Shown here: in pieces, positions 16,357 through 23,763 of the stretch
Layout: the number at the start of each line of letters is the position of its first letter
Position numbering within the stretch: position 1 is the stretch's first letter
Assembly: GCA_002407045.1 (NCBI GenBank)
Contig: DHKB01000046.1
Location: 27,791-68,303 of the forward strand
From: Candidatus Bruticola papionis
GTDB taxonomy: Bacteria > Vulcanimicrobiota > Xenobia > Xenobiales > Xenobiaceae
DNA: 40,513 nt
Direction: 5' to 3'
Notes under the pieces: generated by a model
What the model saw: only the letters and a program-made list of their open reading frames with translations
Databases searched by the model: none
Told to the model about the DNA's origin: nothing
Program-made: the position numbers and the translations under genes

Positions 16357-16374
16357 ATTACCACTTCTGGTAAT
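16357..16374. promoter_or_regulatory. operator-like inverted repeat over the perR promoter
   Basis: ATTACCA (16357-16363) and TGGTAAT (16368-16374) form a perfect 7+7 inverted repeat with spacer CTTC. The right arm overlaps TAATAT (16371-16376), a good -10 box whose start point would fall within a few bases of the perR ATG at 16386. No Shine-Dalgarno sequence precedes that ATG. A protein bound here would block perR transcription, which suggests autoregulation; which protein binds is not known. Confidence 0.5.
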
Positions 16375-16385
16375 ATACTCTCCGT

Positions 16386-16805
16386 ATGGGCGATACCAAA
16401 CAAAAGAGAGCTATTGAAGAGGTAGTTTTCAACTCGGATGAGCACATGACAGTCGAAGAAGTTTATAGCCAAGTTAAAGTGCTAATGCCACATGTAAGTA
16501 TGGCTACTGTCTATCGCAACTTGAACAATTTGGCTGATAATAATAGGCTAGTCCGTTTAACTTTTCCTGATGGAAAATTCCGCTTCGATAGGAACACTGA
16601 AGTGATGCATGGTCATATTTATTGTACTAAATGCCACAAAGTGTTTGATCTGGATCCTAAGGTTGTGAGTTTCCAGAACCTCGATCAACTTGATTTCACA
16701 GCCGAAGCCTATGAGCTAGTCCTTAAAGGACAGTGCAATGCTTGCCAAGGCACTATCAGCGCCCCTCTGAAAGACGCTTTGGCTGAGCCAGAGGAAGACC
16801 AATGA
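16386..16805 (+). CDS. perR: Fur-family transcriptional regulator, PerR type
   Basis: The 139-residue protein has the Fur-family winged helix (MTVEEVYSQVKVLMPHVSMATVYRNLNNLADNN, recognition helix MATVYRNLNNL). The metal/dimer domain follows: FRFD, then HGHIYCTKCHKVFDLD and, near the end, CNACQG. Two CxxC pairs fit the structural zinc site. The His of NSDEH and the Asp of FRFD at the positions that distinguish PerR from Fur point to the peroxide sensor, where iron-bound His residues are oxidised. The N-terminus is about ten residues shorter than usual, and the leader lacks a ribosome binding site, so the mRNA may be leaderless. It faces the rubrerythrin fusion, its likely target. Its last 50 bases overlap the end of the convergent EamA gene. 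Confidence 0.9.
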   Translation: MGDTKQKRAIEEVVFNSDEHMTVEEVYSQVKVLMPHVSMATVYRNLNNLADNNRLVRLTFPDGKFRFDRNTEVMHGHIYCTKCHKVFDLDPKVVSFQNLDQLDFTAEAYELVLKGQCNACQGTISAPLKDALAEPEEDQ

Positions 16806-17628
16806 CAACTAAGGCAACGCCTATAATTTGAGATACACTCAGGGTCTCTCCCAAAATTAAGGCGGTGCATATTATTATGACAGGCCGCTGCAACAGCTGG
16901 AAAACAGATGTTGCAGTGGAGCCTATCAGCCTAATGGACCATATAAATGCGCTGTTGGCTACGGCAGCCGAAAGGCCAACACCAACAGCCAAAAGCCAGC
17001 CGTCAGTACTGGGCATTGGAGTGTAAGGGCCTAATGCCGCAAATACAACAGCCGCATTTATCCAGAAGGCCCAAATCCACAGCAACTTCAAATCAAAAGT
17101 CCCTGTGAGAGTTTCCATATTTACTCTATAAGTAACGGCGCATCCCACAGCGGCAAAGCATGCTGCTAGTCCCCACAAATCTTTCACCACGACCTGGCCA
17201 GCCAGCAAAGCGCCCACAATTTTTGTCACTAGAAGTACGCCGACAAAGCAAACAACTACTCCAAACCAAAATTTAAAAGGCAGCCTCTCTCTTTTAAGAA
17301 TAAACCGATTTACTATAGCTACAAATATAGGAACTGTAGTCGTGATTGTGACCACCACGGCAGCTGGCAATAGTTTCAAAGCCAAAAGCGAAAATCCGTT
17401 TATGCCAAGTACCAAAACGCTCACTCTGGCTATGCGCCAAATTTCTTCTTTTTTTAGCCAACGGAAGGCGCCCACAAAAGGCAATACAATAAGCGCTGAG
17501 AAGAAATTTTTGACCAACAAAAGCTGAGCAGCGTCTAAGCTTACTCTATAGCCTAGTTTTACTAAAATAGGCTGTACTGCCGTAGCTATAACAATTAAGC
17601 TTACCCAAAGAGTAGGATTATCCATCAT
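16756..17628 (-). CDS. EamA/DMT-family membrane transporter
   Basis: The 290-residue protein has ten hydrophobic helices arranged as two five-helix halves, as in drug/metabolite transporters of the EamA type. The first half runs to about residue 140 and ends at a conserved-looking VGVLLVTKIVGALL. The second has AVANSAFIWSIRLIGSTATSVFQLLQRPVIIICTALILGE, typical of the C-terminal EamA repeat. It exports or imports an unknown small metabolite. It starts 4 bases after the stop of mnmA, so the two are an operon. Its 3' end overlaps the 3' end of perR by 50 bases in the convergent direction, which leaves no room for a separate terminator between them. Confidence 0.88.
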   Translation of the reverse strand: MMDNPTLWVSLIVIATAVQPILVKLGYRVSLDAAQLLLVKNFFSALIVLPFVGAFRWLKKEEIWRIARVSVLVLGINGFSLLALKLLPAAVVVTITTTVPIFVAIVNRFILKRERLPFKFWFGVVVCFVGVLLVTKIVGALLAGQVVVKDLWGLAACFAAVGCAVTYRVNMETLTGTFDLKLLWIWAFWINAAVVFAALGPYTPMPSTDGWLLAVGVGLSAAVANSAFIWSIRLIGSTATSVFQLLQRPVIIICTALILGETLSVSQIIGVALVVIGLPLAQPKRLSEGR

Positions 17629-17632
17629 AGTT

Positions 17633-18721
17633 CTACATAGCGACCGTAATTATGCCACCACCCAAAACCGAATCACCGCTATAAAATACGGCTGCTTGAC
17701 CACAAGCTGCTCCGGGAATTTCTTCAGCAAAGACAACCTTCACCTGAGCATCATGCCCACCTTTAATAAGTTTGGCTTTCTGAGGCTTTGACGAATAGCG
17801 TACCTTTACTTCACACTCAAGTTCATCCCCAATGCCTTCTATAGAAACCCAATTGACGTCATCTACTATGATGCTTTTAGTATGCAATTGATCGGCAGTA
17901 CACACTATCAAAGTATTGGAAGCAATATCTTTAGAGCAAACAAAAAGCGGCTCTTTGTAAGAAACTCCCAACCCACGCCTCTGTCCTATAGTGTAGCGAA
18001 TAAGACCTTTATGCTCTCCCACTTTCAAGCCATCTTTAGTGACAATAGGCCCGGGCAAACTAGGCTGGCCGCGATAACTTTCGATAAAATCGGCATAATC
18101 ACCAGTTTGTACAAAACAAATGTCCTGGCTTTCTTGCTTATGAGCTGTAACTAATCCATATTCATCGGCATATGCTCGCACTTCTTCCTTAGTCAAACTT
18201 CCCAAAGGAAACTGACTATGGGCTAGCTGTTCCTGATTTAAAAAGTAAAGAACATAGCTCTGGTCTTTATGACTATCGACAGCCTTACTTAATGTGTACC
18301 TTTTTTTATTTTCATCGTATCCTAAGCGTACATAATGGCCAGTTACTATGTAGTCACAATCTAATTCACAAGCTCGTTGATAAAGTTTTTTAAACTTAAG
18401 ATAGCGATTGCAATCTATACAAGGATTGGGAGTAAAACCTTTTTCATAAGCGCAGACAAAAGGTTCAATCACTTTTTCTTTAAAATTTTCCGCAAAATTT
18501 ACTACGTAATAAGGGATATTTAAACGCGTAGTTACACTGCGAGCGTCGTCTACATCAGATAACGAGCAGCAAGATTTTTCGCGGCTCACTCCCACATCTT
18601 CATTGTCAAATAATTTCATAGTTACGCCGATACAATTGTAACCGGACTTTTGCATAAGTAGAGCAGCTACGGAGCTATCAACTCCTCCGCTCATGGCAAT
18701 TAAAGCACTTTTTTGAGTCAT
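17633..18721 (-). CDS. mnmA: tRNA-specific 2-thiouridylase MnmA
   Basis: MnmA makes 2-thiouridine at wobble position 34 of tRNA-Lys, -Glu and -Gln, activating the uridine with ATP and taking sulfur from a persulfide relay. The PP-loop SGGVDSS is at 11-17. The two catalytic cysteines are Cys101 in NPCIDCN and Cys202 in SQDICFVQTGDYADF. The tRNA-binding TGHYVRLG and the C-terminal beta-barrel (GQRRGLGVSYKEPLFV, AACGQAAVFYSGD, GGGII) are all present. The length of 362 is normal. It leads an operon with the EamA transporter. No sulfur donor gene is close by. Confidence 0.97.
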   Translation of the reverse strand: MTQKSALIAMSGGVDSSVAALLMQKSGYNCIGVTMKLFDNEDVGVSREKSCCSLSDVDDARSVTTRLNIPYYVVNFAENFKEKVIEPFVCAYEKGFTPNPCIDCNRYLKFKKLYQRACELDCDYIVTGHYVRLGYDENKKRYTLSKAVDSHKDQSYVLYFLNQEQLAHSQFPLGSLTKEEVRAYADEYGLVTAHKQESQDICFVQTGDYADFIESYRGQPSLPGPIVTKDGLKVGEHKGLIRYTIGQRRGLGVSYKEPLFVCSKDIASNTLIVCTADQLHTKSIIVDDVNWVSIEGIGDELECEVKVRYSSKPQKAKLIKGGHDAQVKVVFAEEIPGAACGQAAVFYSGDSVLGGGIITVAM

Positions 18722-18920
18722 ATTTGCAACAACTTTCTATTGCGCCTTAAGGCGACATAAAATATCTTCGTATTTTTCAGCGCTATGGTTGAATGAAACT
18801 AACTTTGAGCAAAGTTCCCTTAATGTACTCTACCCTAAAAAAATAAACGCCGCCCTTTTTCTCTTTCACCATAGCTATTCCCGCTTATACACCTATAATT
18901 GCAATTTGCCTCTAGATTGC

Positions 18921-19265
18921 CTATATAATGTTTGTTTTCTTAGGGGATCCTCGATGGTTTTTTTTAACTGCTGTAAATTGCTGACTTTTGTCCATAGTCT
19001 CGCTTGTAGTCTTTTTGTACTGCTGTGGCTGCGGAAGAGGTTTACCCAATTTCGGAGTAGCGCAATATCCAAAACATCCAATAATAACAATCAAAATAGC
19101 TGCAATTAGAGTCATATCTACTATAGACTTGCTGTCTCTCTTATTTTTTGCAACTGGTGTGGAAGTTTCTATGGCAAGCGTGACATTTTCAGTAGCAAAC
19201 GCAGTATTTTCGGTAATAGCCTCAGAGCTGGCCGTATTTTTCTGTTGCTCTTTCAGTTTTGCCAT
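18921..19265 (-). CDS. small single-pass membrane protein, unknown
   Basis: I do not recognise a family. The 115-residue product (MAKLKEQQKN...) has a polar Thr/Ala-rich N-terminus, one transmembrane helix at about 51-69 (VDMTLIAAILIVIIGCFGYC), and a basic, Pro/Gln-rich tail ending in HRGSPKKTNII. The positive residues on both sides leave the topology unclear. The ATG at 19265 has GAGAGG seven bases upstream; a TTG just before it is disregarded. Two plus-strand frames over the same DNA (18789-19109, 18988-19281) are weaker, since they lack such a site. It lies 200 bases upstream of mnmA on the same strand. Confidence 0.65.
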   Translation of the reverse strand: MAKLKEQQKNTASSEAITENTAFATENVTLAIETSTPVAKNKRDSKSIVDMTLIAAILIVIIGCFGYCATPKLGKPLPQPQQYKKTTSETMDKSQQFTAVKKNHRGSPKKTNII

Positions 19266-19479
19266 CAATCAGCCTCTCTGAATATAAAAATTACCTTATT
19301 TAGAGTACTTAGCCTAATTTCTAAATTGTAACGTCAGTACCCTATCTAAGCGTATTTTTCCAAATAGCCTAAGTGATTGTTGGCGCTAAATTTTAGTGTA
19401 ATTAAAATTTTTATAGTGTTGAATGCAAAAGAAATGGCCTTAAAAGGCTAAAATACAATAAGTCACGAAAGGAAGCAAC

Positions 19480-20211
19480 ATGAGTAAAGCTAAAGTTTCA
19501 TGGCAGCCTTCCAGCAAACTGGAGATACGTTATACTAGCAATATTGGCGGAGATTTAGAAGCTCTGCCCTACTTAGCCACAGTCATTAAGCAACAGCGAG
19601 TCCAATATCCTGAGATGTTGCTATTTGATACTGGCTCTTTCAGCGGGCCAGGTTGTCCAGGGCCCCATTCCGGTGAGCCACATGTAAAAGTGTACAACCA
19701 TTTGCAATACACTGCTGTCGTACCCGGTCGAGCCGAGGCTATGGATACCAAAGCTCTCAAAAAGATGGCTCGTATAGCCGATTTTCCTTTTTTGGCCACA
19801 AACTGGCGCGGTATAGGTGAAGGCGACTATTTTACTAATCGCCAAGTAATTGAGCGTGGTGAAGAAAAGATCGTTATTTTGGGCATGGCTTGTCCAGAGA
19901 CTCCCAAAGACACCGAAACAGTGCCAGCTATCCAGTCTTTGGATGAAGCTCTAAAAGGCTTTGACCCAGCCGACACTGTCGTAATTATTCTCTCTCAATT
20001 AGATGGTAACCAGAATTTGGCCTTGGCTAAACATGGTAACTTCACAAAAATAATTATCGGCGGCGTAACTATTACTGGTTTGGATCAAACTATGAGCGTG
20101 GGTAATTCCTTAATTGCTCCTGCTTCCGACGGTCCCAAGAGTTTAGGCAGCCTCACAGTCAATTTAGGTGGCAATTTGAAAGTTAATAAAGAAGAAGAGT
20201 CAGCCGAGTAA
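19480..20211 (+). CDS. metallophosphoesterase/5'-nucleotidase-like fold, apparently inactive
   Basis: The 243-residue protein follows the N-terminal domain of UshA-type 5'-nucleotidases along its whole length: LEIRYTSNIGGDLEALPYLATVIKQQR, LLLFDTGSFSGP, YTAVVPGRAEAMD, IIIGGVTITG and a final LIAPASDGPKSLGSLTVNL. In active family members these read DxHG, DxGD, GNHE and GGHTH; here all the metal-binding His and Asp/Asn positions seem changed (NIGG, DTGS, PGRAE, GGVTI). There is no signal peptide, unlike UshA, and no C-terminal nucleotide-binding domain. So it is probably a cytoplasmic non-catalytic relative, perhaps a binding or sensing protein. It has AAAGGAAG before the ATG and its own terminator, and the frame is intact, which argues that it is used. 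Confidence 0.8.
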   Translation: MSKAKVSWQPSSKLEIRYTSNIGGDLEALPYLATVIKQQRVQYPEMLLFDTGSFSGPGCPGPHSGEPHVKVYNHLQYTAVVPGRAEAMDTKALKKMARIADFPFLATNWRGIGEGDYFTNRQVIERGEEKIVILGMACPETPKDTETVPAIQSLDEALKGFDPADTVVIILSQLDGNQNLALAKHGNFTKIIIGGVTITGLDQTMSVGNSLIAPASDGPKSLGSLTVNLGGNLKVNKEEESAE

Positions 20212-20238
20212 ACATCTTCAGCAATAAAATATAACTAA

Positions 20239-20286
20239 CCCCTGCGGCTTTCTTTTCAATAAAAAAGGCTGCAGGGGCTTTTTTTT
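20239..20286 (+). terminator. intrinsic terminator, probably bidirectional
   Basis: CCCCTGC (20239-20245) pairs with GCAGGGG (20271-20277), extended by a weaker inner stem. It is followed by eight T's on the plus strand. On the minus strand the tail TTAGTTATATTTT could serve galE, which ends at 20298. Confidence 0.88.
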
Positions 20287-20297
20287 AAAGTAAAATT

Positions 20298-21284
20298 TTA
20301 ATCTTCATAGCCATGTGGATGGACTTTGCGCCACTGCCAAGCAGAATCGACAATAGCTTCTATAGAATCGTATTTAGGTTTCCACCCCAACTCACGCCGG
20401 ATTTTTTCTGACGAAGCAATTAAAAAGTCTGGATCGCCAGGACGGCGCCCTTCCTCTTTAACGGCAAAATCTAAACCTGTTACCTTACGTACAGCTTCAA
20501 TCACCTGGCGCACAGAGAAACCTTGACCGCTGCCAAGGTTGTAGACTAAGTTGCCGCTTTTTTCCAAAGCTTCTAAAGCTAAAATATGAGCCTGAGCTAA
20601 ATCTAAAATGTGTACATAGTCGCGTACACAAGTACCATCCGGAGTATTGTAGTCGGTACCGAAAATAGAAATATGGGAACGCTGTCCCATAGCAGCTTGC
20701 AAAACTAAAGGAATCAAATGGCTTTCAGGATGATGGTCTTCACCACGTTCGGGAGTATTGCCAGCTGCGTTAAAGTAACGTAAACGAGCACTCTTTAAGC
20801 CGTGAATTTTCTCAAACCAACGCAACATACGCTCTACTAGCAATTTTGATTCGCCGTAAGCATTAGTAGGATCTAATTCTTGATCTTCAGTAATAGGCAC
20901 TTTCTTAGGATTGCCATAAACTGCAGCTGTTGAAGAAAAAACGATACGATCTACTTTGGCTTTTACCATGGCTCGCAAAACGGAGAGCGTGCCCATGGTA
21001 TTGTTGGCAAAAAAAGCACCAGGATCACGCATAGATTCGCCTACTTCAATAAAAGCAGCAAAATTGAGTACAGCTTTTACTCCATAGCGCACCATAATGT
21101 CTTTTAAACGCTCGGTTTCTTCGATAGAGCATTCTTCAATAAGACAACCTTTAGGTACAGCCGCTCTGTGACCGTGACAAAAATTATCTACAACGACTAC
21201 ACGACGACCAGTTTTTAAAATTTCATCACAAACAGTGCTGCCAATATAGCCAGCTCCACCGGTGACAAGAACAGTTTCCGACAT
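20298..21284 (-). CDS. galE: UDP-glucose 4-epimerase
   Basis: This cytoplasmic enzyme interconverts UDP-glucose and UDP-galactose (or the N-acetyl forms) for polysaccharide and LPS-type synthesis. The Rossmann motif TGGAGYIGS is at 8-16. The catalytic Ser lies in FSSTAAVYGNP and the YxxxK pair in YGESK. GalE-type segments follow: RYFNAAGNTPERGEDHHPESHLIPL, FGTDYNTPDGTCVRDYVH and a C-terminal LGWKPKYDSIEAIV. The length of 328 is typical. It is separated from the restriction gene by 103 bases that hold inverted repeats. No Leloir partner gene is near. Confidence 0.96.
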   Translation of the reverse strand: MSETVLVTGGAGYIGSTVCDEILKTGRRVVVVDNFCHGHRAAVPKGCLIEECSIEETERLKDIMVRYGVKAVLNFAAFIEVGESMRDPGAFFANNTMGTLSVLRAMVKAKVDRIVFSSTAAVYGNPKKVPITEDQELDPTNAYGESKLLVERMLRWFEKIHGLKSARLRYFNAAGNTPERGEDHHPESHLIPLVLQAAMGQRSHISIFGTDYNTPDGTCVRDYVHILDLAQAHILALEALEKSGNLVYNLGSGQGFSVRQVIEAVRKVTGLDFAVKEEGRRPGDPDFLIASSEKIRRELGWKPKYDSIEAIVDSAWQWRKVHPHGYED

Positions 21285-21340
21285 ATTATTTTCTCACTCT
21301 CAACTTTGTATTATTTCTAAACGACTACGCATAATGTGTG

Positions 21341-21385
21341 ATACATTTTGTTATGTATTATATAAAATATTTATTAACATGTTAA
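21341..21385. promoter_or_regulatory. inverted repeats between the restriction gene and galE
   Basis: ATACAT and ATGTAT (21341-21346, 21353-21358) flank a six-base spacer, and TTAACATGTTAA (21374-21385) is a perfect 12-base palindrome starting 2 bases after the restriction gene stop. The region is strongly AT-rich. They may form a weak transcription end for the restriction genes or operators for galE; I cannot choose. Confidence 0.4.
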
Positions 21386-21387
21386 AT

Positions 21388-22584
21388 TTATAAGTCAAGG
21401 CAATTGTGAAGAAAACTATAAGCTTCACTTACGTTGATTTGATCATCAAAATGTCTAACAATATCCTCAAGAGCTTTGCCATCATATTGAGCTACTCCAC
21501 GGGAATTTCTACCAGACCAATGCTTTATTATGCGCGTTCCATTAAGCAATTGCCTATTGTATATGGAACATAGCCTAGTACTAATGCGTTGTTTTTCATC
21601 AATAGTCACAATAAAAACAAGATAAACGCTTTTTTCGTTGGCAAGAAAAGCAAGTAACTTATCTATATTGTATCCTTTAGGATTACTTGATAAGAACAAA
21701 ACTTTAGTCTTTATATCAGTTTCGGTGATAAAATTATCAAACTCACATCTATAATCTCCTAATTTATCAGCTGTGAAAATTTCTGGCAAAGGACTTCTAT
21801 TTCTAAGACACTCAATTAAAGTTCTTTTTAATTCTGTTTCAGAAGTTATTAAATACTCTATAATTCTCCCACGTAAATTTACATTATCTATGAATGCTGC
21901 TATTGCAATTTCAGTTTCCACTGAGTGAACTTTGTTTTCTAACCTATTAGCCAATATATCGCATTCTTTGGATTTAAAAAACCTTACCGTTCTATCAACT
22001 GATTCTAATATAATTCGTACCTGCTGTTCTGAAGGTAAAAATTTATTACCAGTAGGAATTATATTGTTTGTTGAAGCGACTAAACGCGAAAGATTTTCCT
22101 CAAAAGTATAATTTTCATGCGAAGTAAATAAAAACTCAAAATTTTTAGGGCAATTATCTACTTGCTCAAAACTTCGCAGTATATCACTCCCATTAAAGCT
22201 ACCTTTTATATTATCAATTCTTAATAACTGAGAAGAATGGCTAATTTTTTTCAGAAAAGTTGCATTTGCGAGTAATAAAAAGTTTTTACTATGTGTCACA
22301 ATGCACACTATAAATGGTCTGTTATCATATTTTTGCAAGGTAGATAATGACAAAACTGTATTACCAAAATTCTCTGATGAAGCTTTACAAAACCTTATAG
22401 CAAACCACTCACAATAAAAAACGCTCCTATCTTTGGTAAGATTAAAAGCATTTTTAACTAATAAAGCTAGTCGTGCCTTATCAGCTATTCCATCATAATT
22501 TGAAACAAAATTAACAAGTGCATTTATAACTTTAGAATTAAACATATTTACACAAGGTTTATCTGAAAAGCGACTGTTGTGCAT
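21388..22584 (-). CDS. probable type II restriction endonuclease
   Basis: This 398-residue protein is next to, and overlaps by 26 bases, a DNA methyltransferase gene, the usual layout of a restriction-modification pair. Its N-terminal half has ANATFLKKISHSSQLLRID and NIKGSFNGSDILRSF, which recall type II restriction enzymes, though I cannot name a specificity. A candidate PD-(D/E)xK center is Asp283 with Asp290-Ile-Lys292 (TETDIKTKV), followed by SSNPKGYNIDKLL and the C-terminal KHWSGRNSRGVAQYDGKALEDIV. No site precedes the ATG at 22584 or the one at 22545, so it may be translated by coupling to the methyltransferase. The gene is visibly more AT-rich than its neighbours, a sign of transfer. 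Confidence 0.8.
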   Translation of the reverse strand: MHNSRFSDKPCVNMFNSKVINALVNFVSNYDGIADKARLALLVKNAFNLTKDRSVFYCEWFAIRFCKASSENFGNTVLSLSTLQKYDNRPFIVCIVTHSKNFLLLANATFLKKISHSSQLLRIDNIKGSFNGSDILRSFEQVDNCPKNFEFLFTSHENYTFEENLSRLVASTNNIIPTGNKFLPSEQQVRIILESVDRTVRFFKSKECDILANRLENKVHSVETEIAIAAFIDNVNLRGRIIEYLITSETELKRTLIECLRNRSPLPEIFTADKLGDYRCEFDNFITETDIKTKVLFLSSNPKGYNIDKLLAFLANEKSVYLVFIVTIDEKQRISTRLCSIYNRQLLNGTRIIKHWSGRNSRGVAQYDGKALEDIVRHFDDQINVSEAYSFLHNCLDL

Positions 22585-23602
22585 TCACAGTTTGCGTAGC
22601 ACTACATTTACTTCTTTTTCTAATTTGATCAGTATTATTTCGCTGAACTTTATTCCGCTTAATTTCTTGATCAGCTAGGGAATTTCTAGCCCAAAAAACT
22701 CCATCGCAATACCCCTGTATTTCAGAGCTATCATCAGCCATTTCCAAACGTTCTTCAGCCCAAGCGCAATATTGAGGCTCAATTTCAACGCCCAAATAAT
22801 GGCGCTGTAATTTTTTAGCGACTACGCTGGTAGTGCCCGATCCTAAGAAAGGATCAAAAACGATATCGCCTTCACAGGAGCTGGCTAAAATAAGTTTTGC
22901 TATCAATTTTTCTGATTTTTGCGTAGGATGAGCCGTATTTTCGGCCATTGACCAAAAAGGAATAGTAATATCATCCCAAAAGTTGGAAGGGCAAGTATCG
23001 CGATAGTTGCCTTTATCAGTTTCAACCCAATCCTTAGGTTTGCCATCAACTCTGTAAGGTGCGATAACTTTTTTTCTAACTTTTACCGCTTCAAGGTTAA
23101 AAGTGTACTTATCGCTTTTAGTAGCGAACCAAATATCTTCCAGACCATTTTTCCAATTGGCTTTGGCCCCTCGACCTTTTTCTCTTTGCCAAGTAATTCT
23201 ATTTCTTACCTTAAAAAATTCGCCCAAAACTCGACCTATAATTAAACTACTCTCCCAATCACAACAAACATAGATAGAGCCCTTTTCTTTAAGTAAAGGT
23301 TGCACAGCGCTCAGCCATTGGCGCGTATACTCTTCATATTCATCATCCTTTTTCTTGGAAAAAACGGTACCATTAAAAGATTTAGTTAGATTATAAGGCG
23401 GATCGGCGATAATTAGATCAACACTTTGGTGCGGTAAGAATTGGCAAACTTCTAAGACATTACCGTTTACAGTTCTATCAAGTATGCCATCCAAACTTTC
23501 ATGCGGTTGACTTATTTCTATACAACGCTTAAAAAATTTCCCACACTTATCAAATGGCCTATCTATTGTTTTATTTCTATCAGCCTTTTTTGACGATAAC
23601 AT
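22559..23602 (-). CDS. type II DNA methyltransferase, beta class (N6-adenine or N4-cytosine)
   Basis: The 347-residue enzyme uses S-adenosylmethionine to methylate an exocyclic amino group and protect host DNA. The catalytic motif IV, DPPYNL, comes first (67-72) and the SAM-binding FDPFLGSGTT (249-258) comes later, with HPTQKSEKL (motif X) between. This order defines the beta class. The recognition region lies between (about 140-215). The DPPY form is shared by N6-adenine enzymes, which is the likelier activity. A tail of about 60 residues rich in Arg, Asn and Gln follows the SAM domain. The stop lies within the restriction gene, so the two are co-transcribed with the protective enzyme first. 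Confidence 0.93.
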   Translation of the reverse strand: MLSSKKADRNKTIDRPFDKCGKFFKRCIEISQPHESLDGILDRTVNGNVLEVCQFLPHQSVDLIIADPPYNLTKSFNGTVFSKKKDDEYEEYTRQWLSAVQPLLKEKGSIYVCCDWESSLIIGRVLGEFFKVRNRITWQREKGRGAKANWKNGLEDIWFATKSDKYTFNLEAVKVRKKVIAPYRVDGKPKDWVETDKGNYRDTCPSNFWDDITIPFWSMAENTAHPTQKSEKLIAKLILASSCEGDIVFDPFLGSGTTSVVAKKLQRHYLGVEIEPQYCAWAEERLEMADDSSEIQGYCDGVFWARNSLADQEIKRNKVQRNNTDQIRKRSKCSATQTVNAQQSLFR

Positions 23603-23763
23603 AACAATAATCTCTCTTAACCTAAGCTTATCTGATCTGCGCCCTTCGACAAAGCTAACAATTTTTCCAGCTTATCTATCTTTGTCCCTCTTCTAACTTT
23701 TTCTTGGCGACAGCTTCGGACTACGTTTGCCTCTAGTTTGCAAACAGGAAAAGCCATTCAGCC

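Larger units (their letters stand above)
15933..16385. other. 453-base AT-rich divergent regulatory region with serial palindromes
   Basis: The spacer between the fusion and perR has no gene. It carries several perfect inverted repeats: 16126-16144 (8+8, spacer 3), 16146-16159 (14-base palindrome), 16199-16219 (8+8, spacer 5), 16218-16248 (8+8, spacer 15) and 16357-16374 (7+7, spacer 4). The stretch 16140-16200 is almost only A and T. Nearer the fusion start, 15990-16023 could form a hairpin (CTATTT with AAATAG) in the fusion leader. Confidence 0.7.

Noticed and set aside
18789..19281. Two plus-strand frames opposite the small membrane protein
   Set aside because: Their hydrophobic look is the mirror of the minus-strand TM segment; only the minus-strand frame has a good Shine-Dalgarno site.
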